Below are positions 1 to 5,327 of a stretch of 10,271 bases of DNA, piece after piece. Made by a program: the position numbers and the translations under genes. The DNA comes from an uncultured Oscillospiraceae bacterium (GTDB lineage: Bacteria > Bacillota > Clostridia > Oscillospirales > Oscillospiraceae): positions 1 through 10,271 of the forward strand of contig CAUBQU010000026.1 in NCBI GenBank assembly GCA_958438185.1, given 5' to 3'. The notes below the pieces were generated by a model. That model was not told the DNA's origin, searched no databases, and saw only the letters and a list, made by a program, of their open reading frames with translations. Within the stretch, counting starts at the first letter, position 1. Every line of letters starts with the position of its first letter.

Positions 1-1
1 G

Positions 2-7
2 TATAAT
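2..7 (+). promoter_or_regulatory. Candidate -10 box of the pilus-like operon
   Basis: A perfect TATAAT hexamer lies at the extreme left edge. Any -35 box would be outside the window, so the promoter cannot be confirmed. If it is used, transcription would begin near base 14. That is downstream of the first ATG of the lipoprotein gene (base 9) and would favour the TTG start at 54. It would also make the seven-gene cluster a self-contained transcript. Confidence 0.4.
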
Positions 8-8
8 C

Positions 9-1010
9 ATGGTAGTGAATGCTAAAATTTGGGCAAGAAAGGGGGCGGCGGATTTGCGGGATGGGCTGCTGCGCCGCTTGGGTGCGATCTTGCTGGCGCT
101 GGCGCTATTGAGCGGCTGCGCCGGAGGGCAGACGGCGTCTGGCGAAGGGCAGGCGGCGTCTGGTGGGGCGCAGTCGACACTCTCAGGTGCGCAGACGCCG
201 TCCGGCGGGGGGTATGTTATCCCGGCCTTTTTATCCGAGACGTTCCACGAGGACGAGGCGGTGGACGGCGGCATGATCCAGGCGGACCTGAGCCAGCTTG
301 CCAGTGGCGTGGTCGCTGTGCGGGCCGAGGATGCGGCGCGGCTGAAATTCCAGGTCATCTGCGGGAACGAGACGTATAACTACGACCTGCCCGGCGACGG
401 CACCGCCGTGTTTTACCCCTTGAGCCTCGGCAGCGGCAGCTATACGTTCCGCCTGATGGAGCAGGTCGAGGGGACAAAATACGCCTGCGCCTGGTCTGAG
501 ACGAGCGAGGTCGTGTTAGAAGATGAATTCCAGCCGTTCCTGCACGCCAGCCAGATCGTGCCCTATACGGAGGACGCCGCCTGCGTCCAGAAGGCCCGGG
601 AGTTGGCGAGCGGCTGCGGCAGCGACAGTGACGTCGCCGCGGCGGTCTATGATTTCCTTGTCGACGCCATCGCCTACGATACGGAGAAGGCCGCCAGCGT
701 CGGGCCAGGCTACCTGCCGGACCCGGACGAGACCCTGGCCAGCGGCAAGGGCATCTGCTTTGACTATGCCAGCCTTGCGGCGGCGATGCTGCGCAGCGTC
801 GGCATCCCCTGCAAGGTCATCACCGGCTATGTCGATGCGGATACGTATCACGCTTGGAACAGCTTTTATCTGGAAAACCAGGGCTGGATCACCGCCGATA
901 TCAAAGTCAGCGCCCATCATTGGCAGCGGGTGGATATCACCTTCGCCGCAGGCGGGATGCCGCCGGAGACGGGCGGGGCGCTGGAATATACGACGAGATA
1001 CGTCTATTGA
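9..1010 (+). CDS. Transglutaminase-like (papain-fold) lipoprotein
   Basis: Predicted extracellular, lipid-anchored protein with a transglutaminase-like core. Numbered from the ATG at 9, an Arg pair (22-23) and a hydrophobic stretch lead to a lipobox LLSGC with Cys37. Residues 40-67 form a low-complexity Gly/Ser/Gln linker. A beta-rich region follows (about 70-175), then the catalytic domain (about 190-300). The likely triad is Cys250 in GKGICFDYAS, His281 in YHAWNSF and Asp297 in GWITAD, with the usual spacing of bacterial transglutaminase-like domains. Such proteins may be cross-linking enzymes, proteases or amidases; the substrate here is unknown. The stop is followed after 11 bases by the GspF-like gene, so it is probably the first gene of the pilus-like operon and may modify or anchor its products. 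The start is uncertain: ATG at 9 is the first available, but TTG at 54 has a better ribosome site and gives a shorter, typical signal peptide with lipobox Cys22. The frame is also open upstream of the window. Confidence 0.85.
   Translation: MVVNAKIWARKGAADLRDGLLRRLGAILLALALLSGCAGGQTASGEGQAASGGAQSTLSGAQTPSGGGYVIPAFLSETFHEDEAVDGGMIQADLSQLASGVVAVRAEDAARLKFQVICGNETYNYDLPGDGTAVFYPLSLGSGSYTFRLMEQVEGTKYACAWSETSEVVLEDEFQPFLHASQIVPYTEDAACVQKARELASGCGSDSDVAAAVYDFLVDAIAYDTEKAASVGPGYLPDPDETLASGKGICFDYASLAAAMLRSVGIPCKVITGYVDADTYHAWNSFYLENQGWITADIKVSAHHWQRVDITFAAGGMPPETGGALEYTTRYVY
36..46 (+). promoter_or_regulatory. Purine-rich ribosome binding site for an alternative TTG start at 54
   Basis: AGAAAGGGGG lies about 7 bases before an in-frame TTG at 54. 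The ATG at 9 has no ribosome binding site in the visible sequence. Starting at 54 gives a lipoprotein signal with a short Arg-containing n-region, directly followed by the hydrophobic core and lipobox. Confidence 0.45.
126..209 (+). repeat. Four degenerate 21-base repeats encoding a heptapeptide linker
   Basis: Within the lipoprotein gene, four in-frame 21-base units (126-146, 147-167, 168-188, 189-209) encode GQTASGE, GQAASGG, AQSTLSG and AQTPSGG. Units 1 and 2 are nearly identical in DNA; units 3 and 4 have drifted. They lie right after the lipidated Cys, where a flexible wall-spanning tether is expected. Slippage could change copy number and hence tether length. Confidence 0.7.
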
Positions 1011-1021
1011 GGAGGGAGCGT

Positions 1022-2074
1022 ATGGCCGATCAGATCCTTTCCCCCGGGCAGCTGCAGAGCTTCTGCGAGAGCCTGGGGATGCTGCTGCGCGCCGGGGTGC
1101 CGCAGCAGGCGGCGCTGGCGGAGCTGGCCCGGTCCGGCGGGGCGGGCGGCGTGCATTCTGCCCTCGGGCGTACTGCGGCGCAGATGGCGCAAGCGTTAGA
1201 GCAAGGCGCGGGCTTTGCCGCTGCGGCGGCAGAGACCGGGGCCTTCCCACAGGATATGCTGGAAATTTTGCAGGCGGCGGAGCTATCCGGCCGCCTGGAC
1301 GACGCCATGGCGCAGCTGGCGCGGTATTATGCCGGCCAGCGGGACCTGCAGGACCGGCTCCAGGGCGCGGTGACGTACCCGGTGGCGCTGATGCTGCTTC
1401 TGTGCGGCGTTTTGGCGGTGCTGGTCTTTGCGGTGCTGCCGGGGTTTGGCCGGGTCTATGAGAGCCTGGCGGGGAGCCTGGCGGCGTCGGCGTATGCGTA
1501 TATCCCGGCGGCCCGGGTTGTCGGGCTTTGCAGCTTGGTGCTCTCGGCGCTCATCGGGGCGGCGCTGCTGGCGCTGGCCCTGGCGCTGCGCACCGGGCGG
1601 GGCAGGCAGTGGCTGCAGGGACGGCTGCTATATGGCCGCTGGGCAGCTTCTGCCGGGCGGAAGCTGGTCTTTTCACGGCTGACAGGCCTGCTGGCGGCGC
1701 TGCTGGCAGGCGGGATGGACGCCGCATCTGCCCTGGAGCTGTGCCTGCGGCAGGAGAGCCTGGCGGCGCTGCGGGAGGAGCTAGAAGCCTGCTGGGCGGA
1801 TGTGCTGCAGGGCGAGCGGCTGAGCCAGGTCCTTTGCCAGCGGCAGCTTGCTCCGCAGCTTGCCGGGCAGCTGCTTTGCAGCGGCGAAGAGAGCGGCCAG
1901 CTGCCCCAGGCGCTGCAGGCGGTATCGGACCAGCAGCGCAAGGCCGGGGAGACGGCCCTGCAGCGGAAGATCGACGGCGTCGAGCCGGTGCTCATCGGGT
2001 ATCTGACCCTGGCCGTGGGCGTGACGCTCCTCAGCGTGATGCTGCCGCTGCTGGGGATGCTCAGCGGCATGTGA
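1022..2074 (+). CDS. Type II secretion GspF / type IV pilus PilC-family inner-membrane platform protein
   Basis: A 350-residue member of the GspF/PilC family, the polytopic platform that couples a cytoplasmic ATPase to pilin or pseudopilin movement. Two cytoplasmic F domains are visible. The first (about 8-115) contains LGMLLRAGVP and the ILQAAELSGRLDDA-type motif. The second (about 210-318) contains FSRLTGLLAALLAGGMD and the matching CSGEESGQLPQAL motif, so the internal duplication typical of the family is clear. Membrane segments fall at about 118-141, 165-188 and 322-345, again as expected. It is somewhat shorter than many PilC proteins (about 400 residues), mainly at the N-terminus. The ATG at 1022 was chosen because GGAGGG lies just upstream and the N-terminus then begins at the F domain; a longer open frame from 854 overlaps the preceding catalytic domain and is unlikely. 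The natural partner is the PilT-type ATPase at the end of the cluster. Confidence 0.92.
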   Translation: MADQILSPGQLQSFCESLGMLLRAGVPQQAALAELARSGGAGGVHSALGRTAAQMAQALEQGAGFAAAAAETGAFPQDMLEILQAAELSGRLDDAMAQLARYYAGQRDLQDRLQGAVTYPVALMLLLCGVLAVLVFAVLPGFGRVYESLAGSLAASAYAYIPAARVVGLCSLVLSALIGAALLALALALRTGRGRQWLQGRLLYGRWAASAGRKLVFSRLTGLLAALLAGGMDAASALELCLRQESLAALREELEACWADVLQGERLSQVLCQRQLAPQLAGQLLCSGEESGQLPQALQAVSDQQRKAGETALQRKIDGVEPVLIGYLTLAVGVTLLSVMLPLLGMLSGM

Positions 2075-2083
2075 GGCGGCGCC

Positions 2084-2389
2084 ATGGGAAAGAGAGCGAA
2101 GGCGCTGCTCTGCGCCCTGGCCCTGGCGGCAGTCCTGGGGACTGCCGCCCTGCCGCGGGTGCGGCGGGCGATGCGGGAGAACGGCTGCCAGGCGGTGCGC
2201 CGGGCCATCGAACGCAGCGCGGTGACGTGCTACAGCGTCGAGGGGGCGTATCCGGAGAGCCTGGCGTATCTGCAGGAGCACTATGGCCTGACGGTCAATA
2301 CCGAGGATTATATCATCATCTATGACGTCTATGCGTCAAACCAGCCGCCGGAGGTCCAGGTGCTGGTGCGAGGGGAGAATGGAGCATGA
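2084..2389 (+). CDS. Small conserved membrane-anchored protein of the pilus-like operon
   Basis: A 101-residue protein with a basic N-terminus, one hydrophobic segment (about 7-23) and a short exported domain. The region about 36-95 contains CYSVEGAYPESLAYLQEHYGL, a pattern of 'residues, aromatic, P-x-S-L-x-Y-L' that I associate with small proteins beside GspF/PilT genes in gut Clostridia, and that also recalls the mature part of minor pilins. There is no G-x-x-x-x-E prepilin cleavage site. Cys35 and Cys49 lie in the exported part. It starts 9 bases after the GspF-like stop, with a weak GAGG ribosome site, and its stop overlaps the next ATG (ATGA at 2386-2389), indicating translational coupling. 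Exact function unknown; a pseudopilin-like subunit is an inference from context. Confidence 0.8.
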   Translation: MGKRAKALLCALALAAVLGTAALPRVRRAMRENGCQAVRRAIERSAVTCYSVEGAYPESLAYLQEHYGLTVNTEDYIIIYDVYASNQPPEVQVLVRGENGA

Positions 2390-2841
2390 AACACAGGCAG
2401 GCGACGCCGCTTTTGCTGCTGACGCTCTACGGGCTGCTGATTGCCGCCCTGCTGGTGCTGACGCTGGCCGGGGCCCGGTGCTATGCCGCCGCGGCAGATA
2501 GCCGCCAGCGCCACGCTGACGCGCGCAATGCCCTGGCATTTTTGCAGACCCAGGCGGCGTCCTGCGGCGAACGCATCGCGCTGCGGCAGGGTCCGGCGGG
2601 CCTGACCCTGGCGCTGCCGGACGGCGATACGGGCTACGAGACGCGGGTCTACTGCGAAGGCGGCACGCTGTATACGGAGTACACCCAGCAGGATTTGCCC
2701 ATTGCGCCGGGGAACGCGGTGGCCCTGTGCGCGGCGGCGGATTTTTCCGCCGCGTGGCGCGGGGAGGACCTGCTGGAGGTGACGGTAGACGGGCGCAGCG
2801 CCTGCATCTGGCAGCCGGGAGGGACGGACGATGGCGCGTAA
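2386..2841 (+). CDS. Single-pass membrane protein resembling the DUF4860 group
   Basis: A 151-residue protein: short positive N-terminus (KHRQ), hydrophobic helix at about 8-30, then a helical stretch (about 36-58, with DARNALAFLQTQ) and a beta-rich exported domain (about 60-145). The N-terminal helix followed by 'ALxFLxTxxxxCxxRIxLRxGxxGLxLALPDGxxGYETRVYCxxGxLYTEYT' resembles proteins annotated as DUF4860 beside Clostridial pilus-like genes; this is from memory and not searched. Five cysteines (32, 60, 90, 115, 140) lie at or beyond the membrane boundary. The gene overlaps its predecessor by 4 bases and the next gene by 11, so it is embedded in the operon. A pseudopilin- or minor-pilin-like role is plausible, but the usual prepilin cleavage motif is missing. 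Confidence 0.8.
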   Translation: MKHRQATPLLLLTLYGLLIAALLVLTLAGARCYAAAADSRQRHADARNALAFLQTQAASCGERIALRQGPAGLTLALPDGDTGYETRVYCEGGTLYTEYTQQDLPIAPGNAVALCAAADFSAAWRGEDLLEVTVDGRSACIWQPGGTDDGA

Positions 2842-3274
2842 GGAGCGGGCGTACAACGAATATCAGGCGGCGTCTGTCCGGCAGCTGCGGATCGTCGGGC
2901 CGGTCTTGCTGCTGACGCTGATCTTTACCGTCTGCTGCGGGATCTTGGTCTGTGTGTTTCTCCGGGCCAGCGCGGCAAGCCAGGCGGCCCAGATGTATCA
3001 GGCGGCGGTCCAGCTGTGCCGCAACGACGCGGCGCGCCTGCAGGCCGGGGACGTGCCGGAGGACGGCGCGACGCGGTATTTTGACGCTGCCCTGGCCCCC
3101 TGCGCCGCTTCCGATGCGGCCTACCAGGTAACCTATACCCGCAGCGACACGCAGACCGGGGCCGGGACGCTCTGTACCGTGACGATGGCGGCCGGCGCGC
3201 CGGATGCGGCGGCGGTCTATACCCTGACGACCACGGTTTATCTGCCTGCCTGGGCAGCGGAAGGGGGCGCGTAG
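2831..3274 (+). CDS. Single-pass membrane protein, pseudopilin-like by topology
   Basis: A 147-residue protein with a polar N-terminus of about 19 residues (rich in Arg, Lys and Gln), a hydrophobic helix at about 20-44, an amphipathic helix (about 48-72) and a Thr-rich beta segment at the C-terminus (about 96-140). This 'helix plus small exported domain' layout is that of pseudopilins, but there is no prepilin peptidase site. Exported cysteines are at 63, 91 and 115. The start overlaps the end of the preceding gene by 11 bases; GGGAGGGA just upstream supports the ATG at 2831. The next gene begins 2 bases after its stop. I do not recognise a named family; the function is assigned only by location. 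Confidence 0.78.
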   Translation: MARKERAYNEYQAASVRQLRIVGPVLLLTLIFTVCCGILVCVFLRASAASQAAQMYQAAVQLCRNDAARLQAGDVPEDGATRYFDAALAPCAASDAAYQVTYTRSDTQTGAGTLCTVTMAAGAPDAAAVYTLTTTVYLPAWAAEGGA

Positions 3275-3276
3275 CG

Positions 3277-3684
3277 ATGGAGGGAAAACAGATCCGCTTT
3301 GGCAGTGTGGCGGTCTTGCTGGCGGTGGCGCTGCTGTGCGTGGCCGTGCTGGCGGCGCTGACCGTCGCGACAGCGTCGGCCGATCTGCGGACGGCCCAGC
3401 GCTATGGCCAGACCCTGACCCAGCAGACAGCCTGCCAGGATACCGGAGCCCGGTGGCTGGCCGAGATCGACGCCTATCTTGCAGGCGCCGGCCCCCTGCC
3501 GGAGGGCACGGCGGAGACGGGAGAGACGCTTTCCACCACCCTGACCCAGGGCGGCATGACGCTGGAGATCTGCCTGCAGCGCCGGGACGGCGGGTATGAG
3601 ATCCTGCGCTGGGCCTGCCGCGGCACGTGGCAGCCGGAGGGGGAGACGTTTTCTCTGTGGCAGCAGGGCAGCGAACTGAAATAA
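3277..3684 (+). CDS. Single-pass membrane protein of the pilus-like operon
   Basis: A 135-residue protein: short N-terminus (MEGKQIRFGS), hydrophobic helix at about 9-32, a helix with AQRYGQTLTQQTACQDTGARWLAEIDAYL (split here only to show register, about 40-68), then a beta-rich end with GYEILRWACRGTW. The pattern 'GS, long hydrophobic helix, then a Tyr- and Ala-rich helix' matches unnamed proteins that I associate with PilT/GspF clusters in Clostridia. No canonical prepilin cleavage motif is present; exported cysteines are 53, 99 and 114. AAGGGGG upstream supports the ATG. A 37-base gap separates it from pilT. Function unknown; probably a structural component of the same machine. Confidence 0.78.
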   Translation: MEGKQIRFGSVAVLLAVALLCVAVLAALTVATASADLRTAQRYGQTLTQQTACQDTGARWLAEIDAYLAGAGPLPEGTAETGETLSTTLTQGGMTLEICLQRRDGGYEILRWACRGTWQPEGETFSLWQQGSELK

Positions 3685-3721
3685 GCAAGAGAAAAGAAGC
3701 AGGAGCGCGGAAGGGAGCAGC

Positions 3722-4786
3722 ATGGAACTGGAGAAAATTTTGCAGGAGGCCGCGGCACGGGGCGCATCGGACGTGTTTTTGATCGCCGGGCTGCCGCTGA
3801 CGTATAAGATCGGCGGCCAGCAGGAGCGCTTGGAGCAGGCGGGCCGCCTGCAGCCGGACGACACGAGGCAGCTGGCCGCCGCGCTCTATCGACTGGCCCA
3901 GCGGACGCCTGCCTGCCTGGCGGGCGGGCAGACCGACGACGATTTTTCCTTCGCCCTGCCGGGCGTCGCCCGGTTCCGGGTGAATCTGTTTTACCAGCGG
4001 GGCAGCCTGGCGGCGGTCGTCCGGGTTATCCGGTTCGGCGTGCCGACGGCGGCGCAGATGCATATTCCGCCGGAGGTCATGCGCCTGGCGCAGCTGAAAA
4101 ATGGCCTCGCCCTCGTCACTGGCAGCGCCGGGTCCGGCAAGTCCACGACCCTGGGCTGCATCGTCAACGAGATCAACCAGACCCGCGTCGGGCATATCCT
4201 GACGCTGGAGGACCCGGTGGAGTTTATCCACCGCCACGGCCAGTGCATCATCACCCAACGGGAGATCCCCATCGACTGCCCGAATTATGTCACGGCCCTG
4301 CGCAGCGCCCTGCGGGAGAGCCCGGACGTCATCCTGCTGGGCGAGATGCGGGACCGGGAGACGGCGGAGGTGGCCATGCAGGCTGCGGAGACAGGCCAGC
4401 TGCTGCTGACCAGCCTGCACACCAGCGGCGCGGCCAATACCATTGACCGCATCATCGACGCCTTCCCGCCCCAGCAGCAGCCCCAGATCCGGCTGCAGCT
4501 GTCTATGGTGCTGCGGGCGGTCGTCAGCCAGCAGCTGGTGCCGGATGTCGACGGCCAGCCGCTGCCGGTGTTTGAGATCCTGTATACGAATCTGGCGGTC
4601 CGGAATCTCATCCGGGAGAGCAAGACGCACCAGCTGGACGCCGCCATCGCGGGCGCGGCCGCCCAGGGGATGCGGACGATGGATATGGCCCTGTACGACC
4701 TGGTCCGCGCCGGGCGCATCACCCGGCAGACGGCCCTGGACCACGCCGTCACCCCCGACGCCCTCCGCCGCCGCTTGGGCGCGTAA
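3722..4786 (+). CDS. pilT: PilT-type twitching/retraction ATPase
   Basis: A 354-residue secretion ATPase of the PilT/GspE superfamily, a cytoplasmic hexamer that works on a PilC-type platform. An N-terminal domain (1-about 110) begins with the typical LQEAAARGASDVFL opening. Walker A is GSAGSGKST (134-142, Lys140), the Asp box is LEDP (162-165), Walker B is VILLGEMRD (203-211) and the His box is around SLHTSGA (231-237). The C-terminal AVRNLIRE (292-299) corresponds to the AIRNLIRE signature of PilT and argues for a retraction-type motor over PilB/GspE. There is no N-terminal extension and no tetracysteine zinc motif of the PilB/GspE type. Length matches PilT (about 345-375 residues). It is the last gene of the cluster, 37 bases after the preceding one, with GGGAG upstream of the ATG. 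Its oddity is being the only ATPase in the visible operon. Confidence 0.93.
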   Translation: MELEKILQEAAARGASDVFLIAGLPLTYKIGGQQERLEQAGRLQPDDTRQLAAALYRLAQRTPACLAGGQTDDDFSFALPGVARFRVNLFYQRGSLAAVVRVIRFGVPTAAQMHIPPEVMRLAQLKNGLALVTGSAGSGKSTTLGCIVNEINQTRVGHILTLEDPVEFIHRHGQCIITQREIPIDCPNYVTALRSALRESPDVILLGEMRDRETAEVAMQAAETGQLLLTSLHTSGAANTIDRIIDAFPPQQQPQIRLQLSMVLRAVVSQQLVPDVDGQPLPVFEILYTNLAVRNLIRESKTHQLDAAIAGAAAQGMRTMDMALYDLVRAGRITRQTALDHAVTPDALRRRLGA

Positions 4787-4795
4787 GCGCCCCAG

Positions 4796-4854
4796 GCTGC
4801 ACGCACCCAAAGGCTCCCCTGAAAGGGGAGCTGTCAGCGAAGCTGACTGAGGGA
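4796..4854. repeat. Twin-hairpin intergenic repeat with GAA loops, 3' of pilT
   Basis: Starting 9 bases after the pilT stop. Hairpin 1 pairs GCTCCCCT (4813-4820) with AGGGGAGC (4824-4831) around loop GAA. Hairpin 2 pairs GTCAGC (4833-4838) with GCTGAC (4842-4847), also around GAA. There is no T-tract, so it is not a standard intrinsic terminator. The leader with CACCCAAAGGCTCCC (4804-4818) recurs downstream of sbcC, which supports a dispersed repeat family. It could protect the 3' end of the mRNA. Confidence 0.65.
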
Positions 4855-4857
4855 TTG

Positions 4858-4960
4858 CTGCAACGCAAAAACAAAATTGCAGGCAGTACTCGACTCCACC
4901 AGGCTTAGAAAACCAAGTTTGAAAATCTTTCCATGCTAATTTCTACCAGACAAACGAACT
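4858..4960. other. AT-richer spacer without a gene
   Basis: By hand count, bases 4861-4960 are 40% GC, far below the flanking genes. The only structure seen is the inverted repeat CTGCAA (4858-4863) / TTGCAG (4877-4882) around an A-rich loop. No credible reading frame or ribosome site. It may be the junction between two inserted repeat elements. Confidence 0.5.
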
Positions 4961-4975
4961 AGCGCCCTCCGGGGG

Positions 4976-5011
4976 CCCGATTCTTTCTTCTCCAGCGAAG
5001 AAAGAATCGGG
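4976..5011. repeat. Perfect 15-bp inverted repeat, 6-base loop
   Basis: CCCGATTCTTTCTTC (4976-4990) pairs without mismatch with GAAGAAAGAATCGGG (4997-5011) around TCCAGC. One arm is pyrimidine-rich, the other purine-rich. GAAGAAAGA of the right arm (4997-5005) is repeated at 5012-5020. There is no adjacent T-tract on either strand. Confidence 0.85.
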
Positions 5012-5022
5012 GAAGAAAGACG

Positions 5023-5049
5023 CCGCCAAAGGCGGGGGGGTCCCCCGCC
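5023..5049. repeat. Mutually exclusive GC hairpins
   Basis: CCGCC (5023-5027) can pair with GGCGG (5031-5035), while GGCGGGGG (5031-5038) can pair with CCCCCGCC (5042-5049). The shared middle arm means that only one can form at a time, an arrangement seen in attenuators and also expected by chance in a GC-rich repeat. Confidence 0.55.
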
Positions 5050-5097
5050 CTTGGATCTCACCCCCTGGGTACGACATCGGGGCTGCAGCCGCACACT

Positions 5098-5135
5098 GTA
5101 CGGGGTGCCAGGCAGACTTGCGCCTGCCTCCGTAC
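5098..5135. repeat. Bulged 12-bp hairpin
   Basis: GTACGG (5098-5103) and AGGCAG (5110-5115) together pair with CTGCCTCCGTAC (5124-5135); GGTGCC (5104-5109) is left as a bulge and 5116-5123 is the loop. Two separate exact 6-bp blocks in register make chance less likely. Confidence 0.6.
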
Positions 5136-5222
5136 CCTGATACCCGGTGAACAGACCGCTTGCCGCTTCGCTGTAGCTTACGGGGTGCTGGGGTGACTTG
5201 GGAATTCTTTTTCTGTGATGGG

Positions 5223-5272
5223 ACAAAGGTCAAATCCAGATGGCCTTTGTGGACTTGGGGTGGGATTTGTGG
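5223..5272. promoter_or_regulatory. Interleaved inverted repeats, candidate operator upstream of the MBL lipoprotein gene
   Basis: ACAAAGG (5223-5229) pairs with CCTTTGT (5244-5250), and CAAATCC (5231-5237) pairs with GGATTTG (5263-5269), in the order A-B-A'-B'. TTTGTGG is also directly repeated at 5246-5252 and 5266-5272, 20 bases apart. The cluster overlaps the candidate -35 region of the next operon, consistent with a regulator site; if transcribed it could form a pseudoknot. Confidence 0.4.
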
Positions 5273-5283
5273 TAAAGTATAGA
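5255..5283 (+). promoter_or_regulatory. Weak promoter candidate for the MBL-sbcD-sbcC operon
   Basis: TTGGGG (5255-5260) and TATAGA (5278-5283) with a 17-base spacer match the vegetative consensus only at 3 and 4 of 6 positions. Placement about 45 bases before the lipoprotein start is sensible. A start near 5290 would put the 7-bp hairpin and the ribosome site in a short leader. Confidence 0.35.
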
Positions 5284-5310
5284 AAAAAAATCCGCCGCGA
5301 TGGGCGGCGG
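5283..5310 (-). terminator. Intrinsic terminator-shaped hairpin on the minus strand
   Basis: CCGCCGC (5292-5298) pairs with GCGGCGG (5304-5310) around a 5-base loop. Read on the minus strand, the all-GC stem is followed by one A and then eight T, the textbook terminator form. On the plus strand it instead forms a hairpin in the lipoprotein leader, ending about 7 bases before GGGAGGA. No minus-strand gene is seen to the right, so it may stop antisense transcription or act as a leader structure. Confidence 0.5.
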
Positions 5311-5327
5311 GGTGTTGGGAGGAGACA

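Larger units (their letters stand above)
4962..5200. repeat. GC-rich structured non-coding block, possible dispersed element
   Basis: About 240 bases with no supported gene but much secondary structure: a perfect 15-bp hairpin (4976-5011), a GC hairpin group (5023-5049), a bulged 12-bp stem (5098-5135) and an imperfect 22-base direct repeat (5099-5120 and 5179-5200). Minus-strand open frames cross it but have the look of GC-driven chance frames. It could be a non-autonomous mobile element, a palindromic repeat unit or a structured RNA; sequence alone does not decide. No transposase is nearby. Confidence 0.5.

Noticed and set aside
854..1021. N-terminal extension of the GspF-like protein back to 854
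   Set aside because: It would overlap the transglutaminase His/Asp region by over 150 bases, while the ATG at 1022 has a strong ribosome site and fits the family.
2336..4810. Very long minus-strand open frame (824 codons) across the pilus-like genes
   Set aside because: It runs antisense to six well-supported genes, is rich in Arg, Pro and Gly with no recognisable motif, and is what high GC at third positions produces.
4804..4854. Intrinsic terminator of the pilT operon
   Set aside because: Both stems are good, but neither is followed by a run of T on either strand.
4796..5049. CRISPR array
   Set aside because: The repeats are neither regularly spaced nor separated by unique spacers of equal length, and no cas gene is present.
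4962..5200. Insertion sequence
   Set aside because: No transposase, no clear terminal inverted repeats at the borders and no target duplication could be found by eye.
4936..5226. Minus-strand 96-codon frame in the structured block
   Set aside because: Its sequence coincides with hairpins and repeats and has no hydrophobic core or motif. Similar frames would appear in each copy of a GC-rich repeat, so I treat it as spurious; orthologues with synonymous-site bias would change this.
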